44,337 nucleotides of DNA, from positions 1 through 44,337 of the forward strand of contig NZ_QLKQ01000065.1 in NCBI RefSeq assembly GCF_003349955.1, given 5' to 3'. The notes beneath the pieces were generated by a model, which was not told the origin of the DNA, searched no databases, and was given only the letters and a program-made list of their open reading frames with translations. Made by a program: the position numbers and the translations under genes. Below, piece by piece: positions 43,141 through 44,337 of this stretch. Positions within the stretch are counted from its first letter, which is position 1; every line of letters begins with the position of its first letter. The stretch comes from Azospirillum brasilense. Its GTDB lineage: Bacteria > Pseudomonadota > Alphaproteobacteria > Azospirillales > Azospirillaceae.

Positions 43141-44337
43141 TCAGTCCATCAGCCGCGGCCATGATCCGGTCAGGCGGCCGTAACCCGCCGAAACCGACGC
43201 GTTGTACAGGGGCAATGGCTGGCGCAGCCGTTGCCCCGCGTCGCGTCCAAGGGTGCGCACCGCGGTCGCCAGCCGCCCGTCCGGGGGCCAGGAGCCGCCG
43301 GGGCTGAAAGGCACCGTCAGCGCGATTCCCTGCTCCAGCCGCCCGCCGTAGCGGCTCTGCGCACCCTCCGGCCCCTCGGTCCAAGTGACCTGGGCGGACA
43401 GGCGGACCCCACCGTCGAAGGCTCGCATCAGTTCGACCGTGCCGCCCCAATCCCCGCCGAGATAGCGGCCCAGCCGCAGCACGCCCGTGGTGGCGGCTCC
43501 CGGCGCCTCCCAATAGAGGCTGGCGTGGCCGGTGTTCCGGCCGCTTTCCGCGGCGAGGCGCAGCGCGTCCTTGGGCGGGCGCTTCCAGACGCGGTTGAGG
43601 TCGAGCCCGAGCGCCCAGCGCGCCGTCGGGGGGCGGTACAGCGCCTCGCCGCCGACGCCGCCGAACATTTCCTCGACATGCCCCAGGGACAGGCGCGTGC
43701 TCCACCTCTCGGAAGGTGCGGCCAGCCACGCCGCGTACAGCCGCTCGACCGTGGCGCTCCGGTCGGCGTAGCGCGGCAGGTCGCTGCGCACCGGGGCCGC
43801 CGCCGGGATGGCGTTGGTGTCGAGGAGGTGGAGGCTGTGGCTGACGTTCACCCGCAGCCCGCCGCTGAAGACCAGCCCGCGGAACGGTTCCACGGTCAGC
43901 ACCGCGTCGCTGTAGGTCCGCTGCGCCAGCGGGGCGCTCTGCTCGAACAGGCTGGCCTCCACCGTTGGGGTAATGCTCAGGGCGAGCCGCGTCGGCCAGT
44001 CCGGAGGGGGGCCGGCGGAGCGTTCCACGCGGGTCGTCCGCCAGATCTCCTCGGGGCTGCCGCGCTTGCTGGCCGCCTGCTCGACGGCGCGACGCGACAG
44101 GGTGACGGCGGTGCCGTCCAGTCCGTTGCTGCCGGTGACGACGGTCAGCCATTCGACCTCCGGCGGCGCGCCGTCAGCCAGCAGGCGGGCGGCGCGCCCA
44201 ACCTCCTGCGCCAGCGGGGCGGTGCCGTCGCCCGCCGGGTCCAGCCACAGGGCGGCGCGGTCGCCGTCGATCCGCGCGGTGCGGGCGGGCAGCCGGTGAA
44301 GCCGGGCCAGGGCGGCGATGTCCGGGGCGGGCAGGGC
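43141..44337 (-). CDS. YjbH-like exopolysaccharide-associated outer membrane protein (5' end outside window)
   Basis: The frame is open to the right edge of the window, so about 398 C-terminal residues are visible and the start is missing. Alternating strands rich in Trp, Tyr and Gly (LGRYLGGDWGGTVEL, RLSAQVTWTEG) and the end (LYNASVSAGYGRLTGSW) fit the YjbH/GfcD family. These proteins form outer-membrane beta-barrels linked to export of exopolysaccharide or capsule; RTLGRDAGQRLRQPL is also typical. The related genes (YjbE-G/GfcB-E type) would lie beyond the edge. It is convergent with the secreted PepSY-like gene, 34 bp apart. Confidence 0.75.
   Translation of the reverse strand, partial: ALPAPDIAALARLHRLPARTARIDGDRAALWLDPAGDGTAPLAQEVGRAARLLADGAPPEVEWLTVVTGSNGLDGTAVTLSRRAVEQAASKRGSPEEIWRTTRVERSAGPPPDWPTRLALSITPTVEASLFEQSAPLAQRTYSDAVLTVEPFRGLVFSGGLRVNVSHSLHLLDTNAIPAAAPVRSDLPRYADRSATVERLYAAWLAAPSERWSTRLSLGHVEEMFGGVGGEALYRPPTARWALGLDLNRVWKRPPKDALRLAAESGRNTGHASLYWEAPGAATTGVLRLGRYLGGDWGGTVELMRAFDGGVRLSAQVTWTEGPEGAQSRYGGRLEQGIALTVPFSPGGSWPPDGRLATAVRTLGRDAGQRLRQPLPLYNASVSAGYGRLTGSWPRLMD

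Overview
The window is GC-rich chromosomal DNA of an alphaproteobacterium, most likely Azospirillum or a close Rhodospirillales relative. This rests on codon use, on typical alphaproteobacterial neighbours (hisZ followed by purA, RpoH, fabI near aroC, a small membrane protein beside RluD) and on the wealth of sensory proteins. The genus is inferred from recognised families; no database search was made.

Layout. 0-5.2 kb looks like a surface or matrix region. It holds a GH17-GT2 beta-glucan synthase (ndvB-like) and, on the other strand, three small secreted repeat proteins. Two of these share a curlin-like repeat, and each of those two has a CRP-like palindrome at class II activator spacing. 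5.2-10.8 kb is a translationally coupled pair: a CheB-CheR-PAS fusion and a hybrid histidine kinase. 11.5-15.5 kb carries a small unknown protein, SppA, an AhpD-like protein and a REC-Hpt protein. 15.5-16.6 kb is a gene-poor, partly AT-rich island with one orphan gene. 16.6-20.6 kb runs leftward: fabI, an unknown 387-aa protein, aroC and an IalB-like secreted protein. 20.7-26.3 kb has a YihY/BrkB membrane protein, a radical SAM/SPASM protein, an Asp-box propeller protein, serC and a parDE toxin-antitoxin pair. 26.3-29.6 kb has TrkH and an unknown 569-aa protein. 29.9-35.3 kb has hisZ, purA, and a degenerate pseudokinase with a C-terminal membrane anchor followed by a small membrane protein. 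35.5-39.4 kb has rpoH, rluD, a small membrane protein, a threonine aldolase and two identical tRNA-Glu(CTC) genes. 39.4-44.3 kb has an envelope theme: a Sel1/SLT lytic transglycosylase, an ECF sigma factor, a 54-aa DUF1328 membrane protein, a secreted PepSY-like protein and a YjbH-like exopolysaccharide protein cut by the window edge.

No CRISPR array, intact insertion sequence, prophage or rRNA operon was seen. The parts most worth a second look are the curlin-like repeat cluster with its twin operators, the pseudokinase/membrane-protein pair, the AT-rich orphan island, and a 17-codon ORF that runs directly into a strong terminator at 40.6-40.7 kb.
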